Positions 32,426 through 44,583 of a DNA stretch of 64,000 bases are shown piece after piece. A program made the translations under genes and the position numbers. Below the pieces are notes generated by a model. That model was not told where the DNA came from. It saw only the letters and a program-made list of their open reading frames with translations, and did not search any database. Origin of the DNA: Odiellus spinosus. Lineage: Eukaryota; Arthropoda; Arachnida; Opiliones; Phalangiidae. Each line of letters opens with the position of its first letter. Within the stretch, counting starts at the first letter, position 1. The stretch spans positions 7,284,601 to 7,348,600 of the forward strand of contig OY987237.1 of NCBI GenBank assembly GCA_963920705.1, given 5' to 3'.

Positions 32426-33248
32426 CCTCGCTTTACCTACTCTAAACCATGGTCAGACTCACTCAGGGGGGGGTAAGATTACCTCATCGAAATAGATTTT
32501 TATTGGCTGGCAATATCACACTGTTTTCAGCGGGCAGATGCAGAAAGGCCCGTCTTGCCCTAGACTTCTGTTGTTTTTATTATTCCCTTGTGGAGGTGTT
32601 TTGAGCGAACTTGATCAAATAGGTGAAGAATTCGGTATGCCCCAATAGCTAGGCACCCAGGGGCAGGTGCTTTTTTCCAACCTTTAATCCATCCCTGTCC
32701 TTGAATTAAAATCACAAGCTATTCCTCTTCACATTCCCTTTAAAAAGATCCTGTCTCGATCGATATTCAAGATGTTACTGCCTTGGGTTTCATCAGGGTT
32801 CATACAAACCTGGAAAATTTGGAAATCTCGTAGAAATAAATGAAAGGCTAAAAATGTAAGGAAATGTTTTTTTTTTTCATATTTGGTCTTAATTAATTAA
32901 ACCACTCCCAATGTTATAACTCCGTTTTATTGACAGATGTAAGTAGTTTGGGATTATTTCTCACAGTCCCCCTTACCAGTTTTTGGTTGGGTTTATCCGA
33001 ATATATTCGGTGGTCTTGGACCAAAATCACGTGACATTTTTGTCAAACATTGTGTTTTCATCTACTGTCAACCTTCTAATTTTGAAAGAAATACTCAAAA
33101 ATGGCCCAGGGGTTATTTTTCGGGAATTACTGAACCGTGGAAGCCCTGTAATAAGGGCCTAACCAAAAAAATGTTTTGTTATTTAAACCTTATATACGAC
33201 CGAGTGAAGGAACCATTTTTACCCATTTTTACAACCTTTTGGGACTAC

Positions 33249-33289
<41 letters not shown>

Positions 33290-33905
33290 TTGTGCCCAGC
33301 ACAGCGGCGTTATTTTTATTTTTTTTTTAACATCGTAAAAAAAATGTTATATTTTTCTTTGGTCTTTACCGACACAGTTTTTACGACGTATATACCCTAG
33401 TCAAGCGACTTAAGACTCTTGAAAAATAAGTTTCTAACATCAAATTGGTCGGGTGTAAACCTAAAATTGCGTGGAACCAGAAATTTAAAAAAAAAAAAAA
33501 AAAATTAAAACCTGGTTTGGAAAATTGGTCTGTAATACAAAATGAACATAAATTTTATACTTAAAGAGTTAAGGTAGTCTTCCAAAAGTAGATGTTTATA
33601 TCCTTCAGAAATCAAAATTTATAAATATATACTTTATATATTATATATATTTATTTATTAATTTATTTTTAAATCTATAATTAGAACTTCAGCTTGAAGG
33701 TATCTCGCGAAAGAGTTGAATTCGGCAATCTCTTAATGACGTCACAATCAAACTAAGGCTGCTTTCAGTAACAAATAGCCACTTGACCATAATGCGATGA
33801 CGTAGTATTGCGGGGAATTTTTATCTTAAAATTTCGAAAATGACGAATATAAATCATTTATTTTTACTGTCGCTGTAATTTTCTTTTCTCTTCTGCATAT
33901 GAATG
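32426..33905. other. Intergenic DNA with poly-A run and short elements
   Basis: A33 at 33252-33284. ACATTCCCTTTAA near 32735 is an orphan TTAA-AGGGA terminus. TGACGTCA occurs at 33737-33744. No gene is supported. Confidence 0.45.
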
Positions 33906-34376
33906 CCTATCAGGGTTCGTACACGACCTGGAAAACCTGGAAAAGTCAGGGAGTTTGGAAATTGGCCCAAAACGTCAGGGAAAAGTCAGGGAATTTGGAA
34001 AGTAACCCCAAAGGTCAGGGAAAAGTCAGGGAATTTGAAAATAGCCCAAATGGTCAGAGAAAATAAATATTTTGATGTGTCAAGGAACTGTTTATGATTG
34101 GTTTACCAATCAGTTGTAACGTTATTATTATAAACTGAAAATATTTGCCTAAAGATTCAAATTGTTTCTCATATTCTGAGTAAACTATTCTGACCCCGAT
34201 TGATAAACTATGTCAAATAAAATGTGGGAATTGCCAGCAGCTCGCTCGTAAGAATATATTCATGAAAAAAAAAAAAAAAGTTAAAATTGGTCAGGGAAAT
34301 TATTTGGAAATGGTCAGGGAAAACCTGGGAAAGTCAGGGAAATTAACTTCCAAAATTTTGTGCGAACCCTGCCTAT
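33906..34376. mobile_element. CAGGGTTCG-ended element (hAT-like), most complete copy
   Basis: Element 33911-34371: left CAGGGTTCGTACACGACC, right TTTTGTGCGAACCCTG, inverted for about 13 bp with one change. CCTAT flanks both sides (33906-33910, 34372-34376), a 5-bp candidate duplication. CAGGG ends are typical of hAT elements, but hAT normally duplicates 8 bp, so the assignment is open. Inside are three GTCAGGGAAAAGTCAGGGAA units and the conserved tail also seen at 28130 and 58390. Confidence 0.75.
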
Positions 34377-35339
34377 ATATTTTTTAATCTTTCCGTTTAG
34401 AGCCCGTGAAAAATTAGACACAACTTCGTTTTAATGAAAACTATAATCACTACTGTTAATTACCATTTTTTTGAACGATTACGTAAAAATTAAGTAAACT
34501 AAATTTCGACACTTTTTATAAGGAAGGAAAATATAATCTTTTATGTTGTTTTTATTATTAATTTTCTTATTACTAGCTTAAGATTAAGGAGATCTAATAC
34601 GAATCAAGTTAAAACTGTAGCCCTATTTGTAAGTACTTTAAATGTAAAATAGGCTAAACTGTAATTACATTAACCGATAGTTTCAACTACGGTCAAAGCT
34701 TAATATGAAAAATATGGGGTAGAAATAATCTTGTAGGGGCGATCTTTCGGTCTAATTAGAGTCGTCTGTCTTAGTTCGAATCAACCCGAATTTGCGATAT
34801 ATTCGAAGCTATTCTCCCGGCTTTACCTTCCTAATTTTTTTGGATTAGAAACTAAGGAGTAAGTGATTGGGTTTAGCTTTGTATCTGCTGTTATTTCAAA
34901 CTGATATAAATTTTTTCGAGAGAAGTTTATTACGTTACTCTAACTTAGGCGTAATGTTACGTTATGTTAAATCTCGTAGGAAATGAAAGTAGTTTTTGTA
35001 AAAGAGATATTGTATGAACTGGGACTAGTACCCAGAACTGAAAATATTTGGCCCCTGAGGCCTCGAGCGTAAAAATTATACACACAAAAGCTGGAAAGAG
35101 AATTCGGCGAAAATAGAAGTTAAGGTGTACATTGTAAGGTTCCGAATATAACCACACTCTTCAAGAGAGGATCAAAAATTTTCGAAAATTTGTGGTTAAA
35201 TCCTGAAAAGGATTGGAGATAATTCCACATTTATAATAAAAATTCATTAACCCTTTATTAACTTTGGTGAATAATATAATAATTACTAATAATATTATTA
35301 AATTTATTACTAGCAACAAAAACCTTGTAAAATCACGTG
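34377..35339. other. Intergenic DNA, no gene seen
   Basis: Minus frames at 34957-35157 and 35161-35343 are hydrophobic by AT bias and carry no motif. Nothing else is recognised. Confidence 0.45.
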
Positions 35340-35830
35340 ACATTTAAAGTTTCAGAAAGTTCCACAACTATCCAGAACTTCCCAGAATTAATATTCAGAA
35401 TGATCTAAATTTTCAAGAAAGTTCTATTTTTCTAGAATTTTCCAGAACTTTCTACATTTTTCTAGGACTTTCCTAGATCTTTCTAGTCTTTCCTAGAATT
35501 TAAAGATTTTTCTAGACTTTTCTAGAATTTTACAGATTTTCTAGAATTTTCTAGAATTTTACAGATTTTTCTAGAATTTTCTAGAATTTAAAGATTTTTC
35601 TAGACTTTTCTAGAATTTAAAGATTTTTCTAGACTTTCCTAGAATTTAAAAATCTTTCTAGACTTTCCTAGAATTTAAAAATCTTTCTAGACTTTCCTAG
35701 AATTTAAAAATCTTTCTAGACTTTCCTAGAATTTTACAGATTTTTCTAGACTTTTCTAGAATTTTACAGATTTTTCTAGACTTTTCTAGAATTTTACAGA
35801 TTTTTCTAGACTTTCTAGAATTTAAAGTGT
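35340..35830. repeat. TTTCTAGAATTT / TTCTAGACTTT minisatellite
   Basis: About 18 imperfect units of roughly 29-33 bp made of TTTCTAGACTTTTCTAGAAT and TTACAGATT or TAAAGATT. The left start uses AGAACTTCCAGAA-like words, so the array grew from a locally palindromic TCTAGA core. Confidence 0.85.
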
Positions 35831-36554
35831 TAGAATAGATATATTTTTATTACAATTTCTTACAATTATAAATGATTTAAATTAATAATACCACCACTGA
35901 ATCAATTACGAACATTTCTAAGAACGCAAACTTTGGTTAAAGTTTAAGTTCAATTATAACTATAATTGAAATATTATATTATTCTTAACACTGTCCCTTT
36001 AAAAAAAGTTGTAGAGAAAAATTATTTCATATAATGATTAGGATCGCTTCTCTTAGATGGTTTAAACCATATTCGGATTTAAAACCTGGATTATTCGAAG
36101 ACGGTAGCCGGTCATAGCTCAACAAAAAATAGAATAAGAGTACCTTGAAGAGGCCAATATAATAATTTATATATTTCCCTCCCCCCCCCGGTCTTTCTAA
36201 GGTACGTAGAATTAAGTTTACATAAGACGAGTTAGTTAGGAGATTATGAAAAGTTAGTGCCAATGAAATTTGTCATTAGGAATATCTTAATAATTTAGAT
36301 GTTTCTGATGGTGCCTCTTTTTGAAAAGGGGTGTGTTTTTCAAAGCATCCCGTATACGTCTCTTTAAACGTAAAATTTTCTGATTATTTTTAATTGACAA
36401 AATATGTAGTTTTTAGGGAAATTGAATGATGATTGTTTACCCTTTTTTATGAAGCTTTTATTAAAGCAATTATTATTTAAAATATAATTGTTAAGGCTTA
36501 TACATACTAAAAAACTTGGGAAATATCAACAGGAAAAAAATACACTGGAAAACA
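35831..36554. other. Intergenic DNA with orphan TTAA-AGGGA terminus
   Basis: CACTGTCCCTTTAA near 35990 is a single right-type terminus. A C-run (CCCTCCCCCCCCCC) lies near 36178. No gene is seen. Confidence 0.45.
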
Positions 36555-36652
36555 AAATTATCAAGACCAATTTGGTCTTGATAATTTGACCAAAAATATC
36601 CAATAAATTGACCAAAACGAAATTATTCGAAATTTGCAAAATATTTCGTTTT
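36555..36652. repeat. Two adjacent palindromes
   Basis: 36555-36587 is a 33-bp palindrome: AAATTATCAAGACCAA, T, and its exact inverse. 36614-36623 (AAAACGAAAT) pairs with 36643-36652 (ATTTCGTTTT). These may be the arms of a small foldback element whose right limit is unclear. Confidence 0.75.
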
Positions 36653-36731
36653 CATTTTGACTTTTTTAACCAATTTGTAGTTTAATCACACTCAACTACT
36701 TGTTTCATTATTATTTTTAAAAAATATGATC

Positions 36732-36746
36732 CTGGTTCGAATCCAG
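36732..36746 (+). other. tRNA T-arm-like / B-box sequence
   Basis: CTGGTTCGAATCCAG forms the 4-bp stem and 7-nt loop of a tRNA T arm, and GGTTCGAATCC is a perfect pol III B box. No tRNA body can be folded upstream, so this is probably the relic of a tRNA-derived SINE or a chance match. The 25-bp AT array starts just after it. Confidence 0.4.
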
Positions 36747-36749
36747 TCG

Positions 36750-38075
36750 TATTTATTTTAATATAATTTTATTATACTTATTTTACTATAATTTTATAAT
36801 AATTTTAATATAATTTTATTACAATTATTTTAATATAATTTTATTATATTTATTTTAATATAATTTTATTATATTTATTTTAATATAATTTTATTATATT
36901 TATTTTAATATAATTTTATTATATTTATTTTATTATATTTATTTTGATATAAATTTATTATATTTATTTTGATATACATTTATTATATTTATTTCGATAT
37001 AAATTTATTATATTTATTTTAATATAAATTTATTATATTTATTTTAATATAAATTTATTATATTTATTTTAATATAAATTTATTATATTTATTTTAATAT
37101 AAATTTATTATATTTATTTTAATATAAATTTATTATATTTATTTTAATATAAATTTATTATATTTATTTTAATATAAATTTATTATATTTATTTCGATAT
37201 AAATTTATTATATTTATTTCGATATAAATTTATTATATTTATTTCGATATAAATTTATTATATTTATTTCGATATAAATTTATTATATTTATTTCGATAT
37301 AAATTTATTATATTTATTTCGATATAAATTATATTTATTTCGATATAAATTATATTTATTTCGATATAAATTATATTTATTTCGATATAAATTATATTTA
37401 TTTCGATATAAATTATATTTATTTCGATATAAATTATATTTATTTCGATATAAATTATATTTATTTCGATATAAATTTATTATATTTATTTCGATATAAA
37501 TTTATTATATTTATTTCGATATAAATTTATTATATTTATTTCGATATAAATTTATTATATTTATTTCGATATAAATTTATTATATTTATTTCGATATAAA
37601 TTTATTATATTTATTTCGATATAAATTTATTATATTTATTTCGATATAAATTTATTATATTTATTTCGATATAAATTTATTATATTTATTTCGATATAAA
37701 TTTATTATATTTATTTCGATATAAATTTATATTTATTTCGATATAAATTTATATTTATTTCGATATAAATTTATATTTATTTCGATATAAATTTATATTT
37801 ATTTCGATATAAATTTATTATATTTATTTCGATATAAATTTATTATATTTATTTCGATATAAATTTATTATATTTATTTCGATATAAATTTATTATATTT
37901 ATTTCGATATAAATTTATTATATTTATTTCGATATAAATTTATTGTATTTATTTCGATATAAATTTATTATATTTATTTCGATATAAATTTATTTTAATA
38001 TATATTTATTATATTTATTTTAATATATATTTATTTTTATATATATTTATTATATTTATTTTAATATCAATGTTA
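36750..38075. repeat. 25-bp AT minisatellite (TATTTATTTCGATATAAATT)
   Basis: About 55 units, mostly 25 bp, TATTTATTTYGATATAAATTTATTA in form, with stretches of 21-bp length variants (about 37320-37470 and 37730-37800). Early units have TTTTAATATAA, later ones TTTCGATATAA, and the last return to TTTTAATAT, so the CG-containing variant spread in the middle. Confidence 0.95.
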
Positions 38076-38877
38076 TTCATTTACATTTATTAGTGCTGAT
38101 AGATTAGGGTTAGACTACTATCTTTGAAAAATAGGTCAATTGAAATGAACACATAAAAATGATAAAAAATATTTAAATTTATTAATTATATATATTTTAA
38201 TATATTTTTTTTTTTTAAATATATTATATTTAATTTTAGCTAACAATAAACCCTAAAACAAGTATTAAGTGGTGGGACTAGAAAACCCATTGATTAATGA
38301 TCTTCAAGATTTTTTTTTTTTTTTTTTTTTTTTCCTTGATCACCTTTGATTTATTAATTTTCTTTCATTAATTTTTTTCGAATTTCGGCATCGCAAAAGC
38401 TATTGTCATTATTGTCAGAATAAAGGTTAGGTGGATGAATATATAATGTTAACTTCATATGTATGAAAGTAGATCATCAGAAATATCTCCCACTTTTTCG
38501 TAATCCTTATCTGTCTTCTTACAAAACAATACACTGTTAGCCTTTTAAATTTAATTGATTTAAATTTTTATCTTCAATTTTGAATCTTTTTTACATCAGA
38601 ATTAATTTATATTTAATTAGCCTTGGAGGATTATTAATTAAATACAATTTTTAAATCCAATGTTTTATGACAGTTTGGGGTCAATTAAGGTCAACCTATT
38701 CAATTAAGGCTTAAATTAATGAATCATGAAATGCATGAAAGTTTTGAGAGTATATAATAATTAAGATAATTCATAAATGTTCAAATTCAAAAATCATTAA
38801 TTAGCCTAAATTCATAATTAACGTTTTATATTATCAATTTTGATTAGGAGTTAACTTGAACTCTGACACCTATATAA
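38076..38877. other. Intergenic DNA with poly-T run
   Basis: T run of about 23 bp near 38311-38333. No coding frame or known repeat. Confidence 0.5.
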
Positions 38878-39195
38878 TTAAAGGGAGAATGCATTCCTTA
38901 TTTTATAAATAGGCCTAATCCCGAGCCTAATCCACTAGCGAAAAAATTTACGAACAGATATTAAACTATAAATAAATTTAAAACTAACCCGGAAAATAGG
39001 CTTAGCGGGATTCATGGAGATTCTGATTTCCTCGCGTATAAGGTCTAGCGACCAATCGAACGCGATTGTGAGTCTCGTGGTCGTGGAGATCTCGCGTGAA
39101 CGACGGGCCATCCCTGATTGGTCGTTAGACCTTACACGGAGGCAATTCAGGATCTCCATGAATCCCGCTAAGCCTATTTTCTGGGTAAGTTTGAT
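38878..39195. mobile_element. TTAA foldback MITE, family 1, right terminus lost
   Basis: TTAA at 38878-38881, AGGGAGAATGC, then both foldback arms: GGCTTAGCGGGATTCATGGA and TCCATGAATCCCGCTAAGCC. The right part ends at CTGGGTAAGTTT without the outer terminus. The arms are cleaner here than in most copies. Frames on both strands (38935-39208) result from the foldback. Confidence 0.85.
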
Positions 39196-39645
39196 TAAAC
39201 CCGTTTAAAACCAAAAATAATTTTCAAGAAACATTTCCTTAGCACTTTAAATTGATTTTGATTAAGATTGAAAATTATAAAACCAGAATAAAATATAATA
39301 TAAATTTAATTCCTACTAATTAAACAACTATAACCACGATATAGTAATTAAGGTTTGTATAAAAACCCTTAATTAAACTAATTAAAAATACATTTATACC
39401 TTTTAATTACATTTAATTCTACCGCTATGCATTTTAAACGTACGAAATTTAGTTGTATTAAGCTAAACATAACATTTTATTATAAAACCCTATTGACATT
39501 TTTTCGAGATTTCCTGGATTGCATGAGAGCCATGTTTTAAGTTTGTCTCTGGTGGTGACGTCGCTAGGCGATATGTGCTGAAAAGTAACACCAGGAGGCG
39601 CCCGAAGCGTGTCCCTCTCTTCAACGCCAATGTATTAAAGTATGA
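39196..39645. other. Intergenic DNA, no gene seen
   Basis: Nothing recognised; GC-richer patch near 39540-39620 without motifs. Confidence 0.45.
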
Positions 39646-40276
39646 TTAAAGGGGGAATGAAATGTTACTCTTTGAAATATGACTTTTAACTGACAATATT
39701 ATCAACATGCTGTTAAAATACCACTTTATCGAATATATTTAAAAAAATTACATAATTTATTCAAAAAAGATCAGACGAAGTTTTAGATGAAAGGTCAACA
39801 TTTATGTGATTTATTCCCAGCCAATCATGTAATTTAAGAACGATCCCGAGCGCTAGCGTTCCCACGCGTACCCCTGTTGTTTCGATAAAAGCGAAATTTG
39901 CGTGAAATAAGAAAATTAGTCATTGTATTCACTTTTGACTGAAATAATGAATCAAGGAACTCCACCCAGAAACATTCCCTTATAAGGCTACTTTGGCATT
40001 ACAGTTGTACCTAGACTGCCCCTCCTTGCATATCTACCGTTAGGAGACGTACAAATCGGGATTTTTGAAACTAACCCTATCAGACATGGGCAAACGAGAC
40101 CCGGGAATAATAGACAATCCATTGAAACAGACTTAGCGTCTGTTTCAATGGATTGCCTAACTCCTTTTCTAACGCGCAAATGGTCTATACTTGTCCAAAT
40201 TGGTTTCGGTTGCTTACAGTTCAAAAAAATATGTATTAATTTTCGATTATTTTTGTTCATTTCGTTCTCCCTTTAA
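39646..40276. mobile_element. TTAA element, family 3 (AGGGRGAAYGAAATG ends)
   Basis: TTAA at 39646-39649 and 40273-40276. Left AGGGGGAATGAAATG, right CATTTCGTTCTCCCT; 623 bp. It carries a perfect 18-bp-arm palindrome at 40115-40155 and a segment (about 40022-40110) resembling the minus strand of the 50k element. That segment is open in the plus frame and reads AYLPLGDVQIGIFETNPIRH. The element as a whole looks non-coding. Confidence 0.8.
40115..40155. repeat. Perfect hairpin, 18-bp arms
   Basis: CAATCCATTGAAACAGAC (40115-40132) pairs exactly with GTCTGTTTCAATGGATTG (40138-40155) around TTAGC. It lies within the family 3 element and could form a stable RNA stem if transcribed. Confidence 0.9.
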
Positions 40277-41049
40277 ACTGGCTCTTAGCGCCACGGTGTA
40301 GCCATCGGTAAAATCACTGGTTGTAGAGGCCTTTAATTTTTTAGTCGTGCCTGGTTGGGGCGATTAAACCAGCTTTTTGAGCTCCCTATATCTTATTAAA
40401 ATCAGTTTTAGTATTCAATAGAGCGAGAGAAACGGGACTCGAACAGTCTTAGTTGGTACTTGTTGCAAATTTGGACCGCTTAAGGTCTCTAGTTGTATAC
40501 AATGGATGGCTACATGGATGCTCGGCCTCCCGCTGGAACATGGCGTCATCCTGCAGGGTCGTGACATCAACGGGCCGCCAGATAGAGAGAGGGAAACACC
40601 CATTACCCAATCCGCGCTAGCTAGTTTATATACGCGTTGTCGCCATCTTGGATAGGACTTTAATTACTATTTTAAAACCGGTTTTATCCCGGGAATTAAC
40701 GACCATTCCTAGCTTGTTACGAATTTTTTAGTAATAAATAAGGAATTTCCCACCGTAGGAATTTTATCGAAATTATTCTAACTCTTGTTCGTGGTGAGAC
40801 ATGGTCAATGGCTTTGCTCCGAACACGGAGGTCAAATAGCTTCCGGGATGCTGGTCTTCCTTTTCGTAATGGCCGGGTCGTAAACCTACCTCTCGGCGGT
40901 GTTAACTCTTTACTAAAATGGCGCCCCGATTAACGCCTTCACATTCACATCGTTTTCCTAATAACAAATTAAGATGCATGGATGGACTTTGGTCAATAGT
41001 TAAGGGGTTAATTAAATCGAGACCCAAATGAACGATAATTAAGGGGGTT
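40277..41049. other. Intergenic DNA, no gene supported
   Basis: More balanced composition. A 62-residue minus frame (40415-40603) has no motif. GTTCGAGTCCC on the minus strand near 40440 resembles a B box, but no tRNA folds around it. Confidence 0.45.
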
Positions 41050-41440
41050 AATTAAGGAATCCTTATTTGATCGAATCCCATATGATCTATAATTAAAGAA
41101 ACCATTTGATCGAGACCAAAATAATCGATAATTAAGATATCCATTTGATCGAATCCCAAATGATCGATAAATAAGGAATCCATTTGGTCAAACATTAAGT
41201 AATCCATTTGATCGAGACCCAAATGATCGATAATTAAGGTATCCATTTGATCGAATCCCAAATGATCGATAATTAAGGTTTCCATTTGATCGAATCCCAA
41301 ATGATCGATAATTAAGGTATCCATTTGATCGATTCCCAAATGATCGATAATTAAGGTTTCCATTTGATCGAATCCCATATGATCTATAATTAAGGAATCT
41401 TATTTTATCGAATCCCATATGATATATAATTAAGAAATTA
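41050..41440. repeat. 39-bp minisatellite (CCATTTGATCGAATCCCAAA)
   Basis: About nine to ten units of CCATTTGATCGAATCCCAAATGATCGATAATTAAGGTAT form, with a 39-bp period (starts at 41243 and 41282). The words TTTGATCGA and CCAAATGATCGA match the GATCGAC repeat at 16250. The 13-residue minus-frame repeat (MGFDQMETLIIDH) follows from the unit length. Confidence 0.9.
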
Positions 41441-41545
41441 CTTTGTTGAAATCAACCGATGGAGTTCGAAACGATTCCGAACGATTTAAATATCGGTGTT
41501 TGATTTTATCGATTAAAATCGATTGGTATCGATAGTGTCAACGTT
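41441..41545. mobile_element. Fragment of the AGCTACGTTCACACTA-type element
   Basis: CGATTTAAATATCGGTGTTTGATTTTA and a GATAGTGTCAACGTTGCTTT end resemble the right part of 2251-2534 (GATTTAAATATCGGTTTGAT, GTAGTGTGACCATAGCTTT). The left part is missing. Confidence 0.45.
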
Positions 41546-42612
41546 GCTTTGGCCAAATTTCTACCCGAACCAACACGAATTGATTTCTCGCCTTGATATG
41601 GTAGCAACTTCTATCTAAAGCGCTTTTAGGTGTGTGATACGACACGATGCTTAGGAAGAATACGTAAGAGAGTCTCTGAGCGTCCGGTGCAATAGCCTGA
41701 TTTTTCAAATCTGAACATTTAAAATTAAAACGCTGGTAAAAAAAGACTATAAGGTATTAAGGATACGAAGTCATTCTCGCGAAATAATCTCCTCCAATGA
41801 GATGGAGAGGAGGAAGAACGAATTAAAAATGCTCAACTCGTCGGACCAATGCATCAAATCTGGGCGACTTGCCTTTAGTATATTGCATCTATAACCGAAT
41901 TTAGACCTAAAACGGAAAGTTTTTAAAGACACTCGCGATGAGAGGCAACCTGGGTTCCACGCGGTATATTCCTAGTTAGATAGAGAGAGGTGGGGTATCC
42001 ACTCTTCGACACGACATATATCCAGAAATACATTTTCAAAACATAGAAATTAGCGCAACTTAATACTATCAGCAAAGGTCCGGGTAAATGTACCCGCAGA
42101 CTCTGATTCGAAACACTCTAGCGGTCGCATACGGTGTAAATAATGAACGGAGGAAACGACACTCTTCGGAGAAATTACCTTTAAGATAGGTACGCGTTGT
42201 TAATTCGGAGAAGCCCAAAGAATTAGAATCGTAATTTCTAGTTTTATAAAATCATTTCTGATTTTACCAGCGGGTTTAATTATGAGAGACCAAAAAAAAA
42301 AAAAAAAAAAAAAAAACTCCGCGCTCTCCGGCTAAAGAAAACGGGGCGTGTTATTATCGGAGTCTAAACTTAATACAATTTTACCTCTATAGTTATTATT
42401 ACGTATTATATTGTCGTTCGAAAGCCGAGCATCACCTAGCCTGCCCCCGAGCCACGATTTGCCCAGCCAAACTAAATCATTGCCGCTTCGAAAAGGATTC
42501 GAAAAACCCGAAGAAAAACCGGTTGGCTAACCTTATAAAGAGTCCCTTCTAAGGCCGCAACTCCCTATGTAGTCAAAAAACACGCGCGAAGAATTTACAA
42601 AAGATTCGAAAT
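41546..42612. other. Intergenic DNA with poly-A run
   Basis: A run of about 27 bp near 42291-42317, followed by CTCCGCGCTCTCCGG, the minus-strand version of the GAGCGCGGAG word beside the T43 run at 3928. No gene is supported. Confidence 0.45.
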
Positions 42613-43867
42613 TTAAAGGGGAAATGAAATGTATGAAAATAATCTAAATGGATTTTATTTGTAGAATCCAACCGTGATAATAATACACGCAACAAAAACC
42701 TAAAACATTATAGGAAAATAACAACTTTTCCATCGATTTATAGGAAGTTATAGGAAAAATATAGAATTACTATAATCAAAACTATAATCACTTCATTTTT
42801 ATAGTTTTTGAGCACCATTTCTATTTAAAAATATTAGTTCCTTTTTTTAAGTTTTTAATCGTCACATTTATATTATAAACATGACATGGAAAAGTCAGGG
42901 AAATTGAAAATGGGTCAAAAAAGGTCAAGGAAAGGTTGGGAAAAGTCGTGGGAAAATGGTGATGATTTGTAAAAGTTATTTAGTGAGTAATATTTTTAGC
43001 TGAAATTGTTTTCCAATTTCGAGTAGACTACCGACGATAGGTTGTATTGAAAAATGGTCTGGGAGTTTATTGAAAAATGGTCTGGGAGTTTATTGAAAAA
43101 TGGTCTGGGAGTTTATTGAAAAATGGTCTGGGAGTTTATTGAAAAATGGTCTGGGAGTTTATTGAAAAATGGTCTGGGAGTTTATTGAAAAATGGTCAGG
43201 GAGTTTATTGAAAAATGGTCGGGGAGTTTATTGAAAAATGGTCGGGGAGTTTATTGAAAAATGGTCGGGGAGTTTATTGTAAAATGGTCGGGGAGTTTAT
43301 TGAAAAATGGTCGGGGAGTTTATTGAAAAATGGTCGGGGAGTTTATTGAAAAATGGTCGGGGAGTTTATTGAAAAATGGTCGGGGAGTTTATTGAAAAAT
43401 GGTCGGGGAGTTTATTGAAAAATGGTCGGGGAGTTTATTGAAAAATGGTCGGGGAGTTTATTGTAAAATGGTCGGGGAGTTTATTGTAAAATGGTCGGGG
43501 AGTTTATTGTAAAATGGTCGGGGAGTTTATTGTAAAATGGTCGGGGAGTTTATTGAAAAATGGTCGGGGAGTTTATTGAAAAATGGTCGGGGAGTTTATT
43601 GAAAAATGGTCGGGGAGTTTATTGAAAAATGGTCGGGGAGTTTATTGAAAAATGGTCGGGGAGTTTATTGAAAAATGGTCGGGGAATTTATTGAAAAATG
43701 GTCGGGAATTTATGGTAAAATATGGTCGGGGGAATTTATTGAAAAATGGTCAGTGACATTTTGAAAAATCAAGGAACTATATATAATAATTACTTTTATG
43801 AAGTGATTTTTCCTAGTTTCCAAAATTAAAAATCAAAATACTATTTTGTTTGTCACTTTCCCTTTAT
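42613..43867. mobile_element. TTAA-bordered element holding a 23-bp array (family 4, tentative)
   Basis: TTAA at 42613-42616 then AGGGGAAATGAAATG; at the right GTCACTTTCCCT then TTAT. The inverted ends agree only partly, so the border call is tentative. Inside (from 42880) is GTCAGGGAA-type sequence and the 23-bp array at 43035-43760, so two layers of elements may be present. Confidence 0.4.
43035..43760. repeat. 23-bp minisatellite (TTGAAAAATGGTCGGGGAGT)
   Basis: About 30 units of TTTATTGAAAAATGGTCGGGGAG. The first six or so read GGTCTGGGAG, then GGTCGGGGAG with a run of TTGTAAAATGG variants, so successive local expansions can be read from left to right. The unit resembles the GGTCAGGGA word of the hAT-like elements, and the array is followed by ATCAAGGAACT, also found after the internal repeats at 27990 and 34080. 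Confidence 0.95.
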
Positions 43868-44353
43868 ATTAAGGCCTAAAAAATATATGTCGGATATCAT
43901 GTAATATTATAGATGATTCTGTAATTCGCATGCAATATTATATATGTTATGGGCCGCGAATGGACACGTGTTTTTTCACGATGATGAATCGAATTTGGCA
44001 ATAGCCGGGAATTGCGCCTTTTTCTTCGCGCCAAAATAATTTTTCACCAAAAAAACCGGCCGGAAATTGACTCGAATTGAGACGTTAAAAGTTTTAATAT
44101 TAATCTATCGAACCGCCTCTATCACGTGATTACGCTTTCTTAGATTTTTTTAGGCATAGCTAAGCCTAGTATTCTAAATATATTTTTGTTTGTTATTGCA
44201 AACGACAACCCAAGACTTTGCATTTCCGTAATTTTGTATTTTACCAACTCTTGTATATATTTGAACTCGATTGGTATTCTTACTTCATTTTTCTATAATT
44301 GCTGGCAGCTTGCTATCTTGATAAATATTAATGCGTACCATAGATGTCAGATC
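43868..44353. other. Intergenic DNA, no gene supported
   Basis: A 68-residue plus frame (44186-44392) ends inside the next MITE and has no motif. Nothing else is seen. Confidence 0.45.
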
Positions 44354-44583
44354 TTAAAGGGAGAATGCAACCTAGCAACGATTATGGTTTAAATAGGCCT
44401 AATCCACTAGTGAAAAAAATTACGAACAAATATTAAACTAGAAATACATTTCAAACTTACCCGGAAAATAGGCTTAGCGGGATTCATGGAGATCAGCTGA
44501 TTTCCTCGCTTATAAGGGCTAGTGACCTATGGAACGCGATTGTAAATCTCGTGGAGATCTCGCGTGAACTCCACCTCGAGACT
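44354..44583 (+). mobile_element. TTAA foldback MITE, family 1, right-truncated copy
   Basis: TTAA at 44354-44357, AGGGAGAATGCAACCTAG, then the left arm (AAAATAGGCTTAGCGGGATT, ATGGAGATCAGCTGATTTCC) and the centre GTAAATCTCGTGGAGATCTC. The right arm is absent. Confidence 0.8.

Noticed and set aside
36660-36760. Complete tRNA gene around GGTTCGAATCC
   Set aside because: Only the T arm is present; the upstream 60 bases do not form the other arms.
40427-40455. tRNA-like B box on the minus strand (GTTCGAGTCCC)
   Set aside because: The T stem does not pair properly and no acceptor, D or anticodon arm can be built around it.
41052-41418. Overlapping minus-strand ORFs (MGFDQMETLIIDH and NYRSFGIRSNG repeats)
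   Set aside because: Two frames of the same 39-bp array; no sign that either is used.
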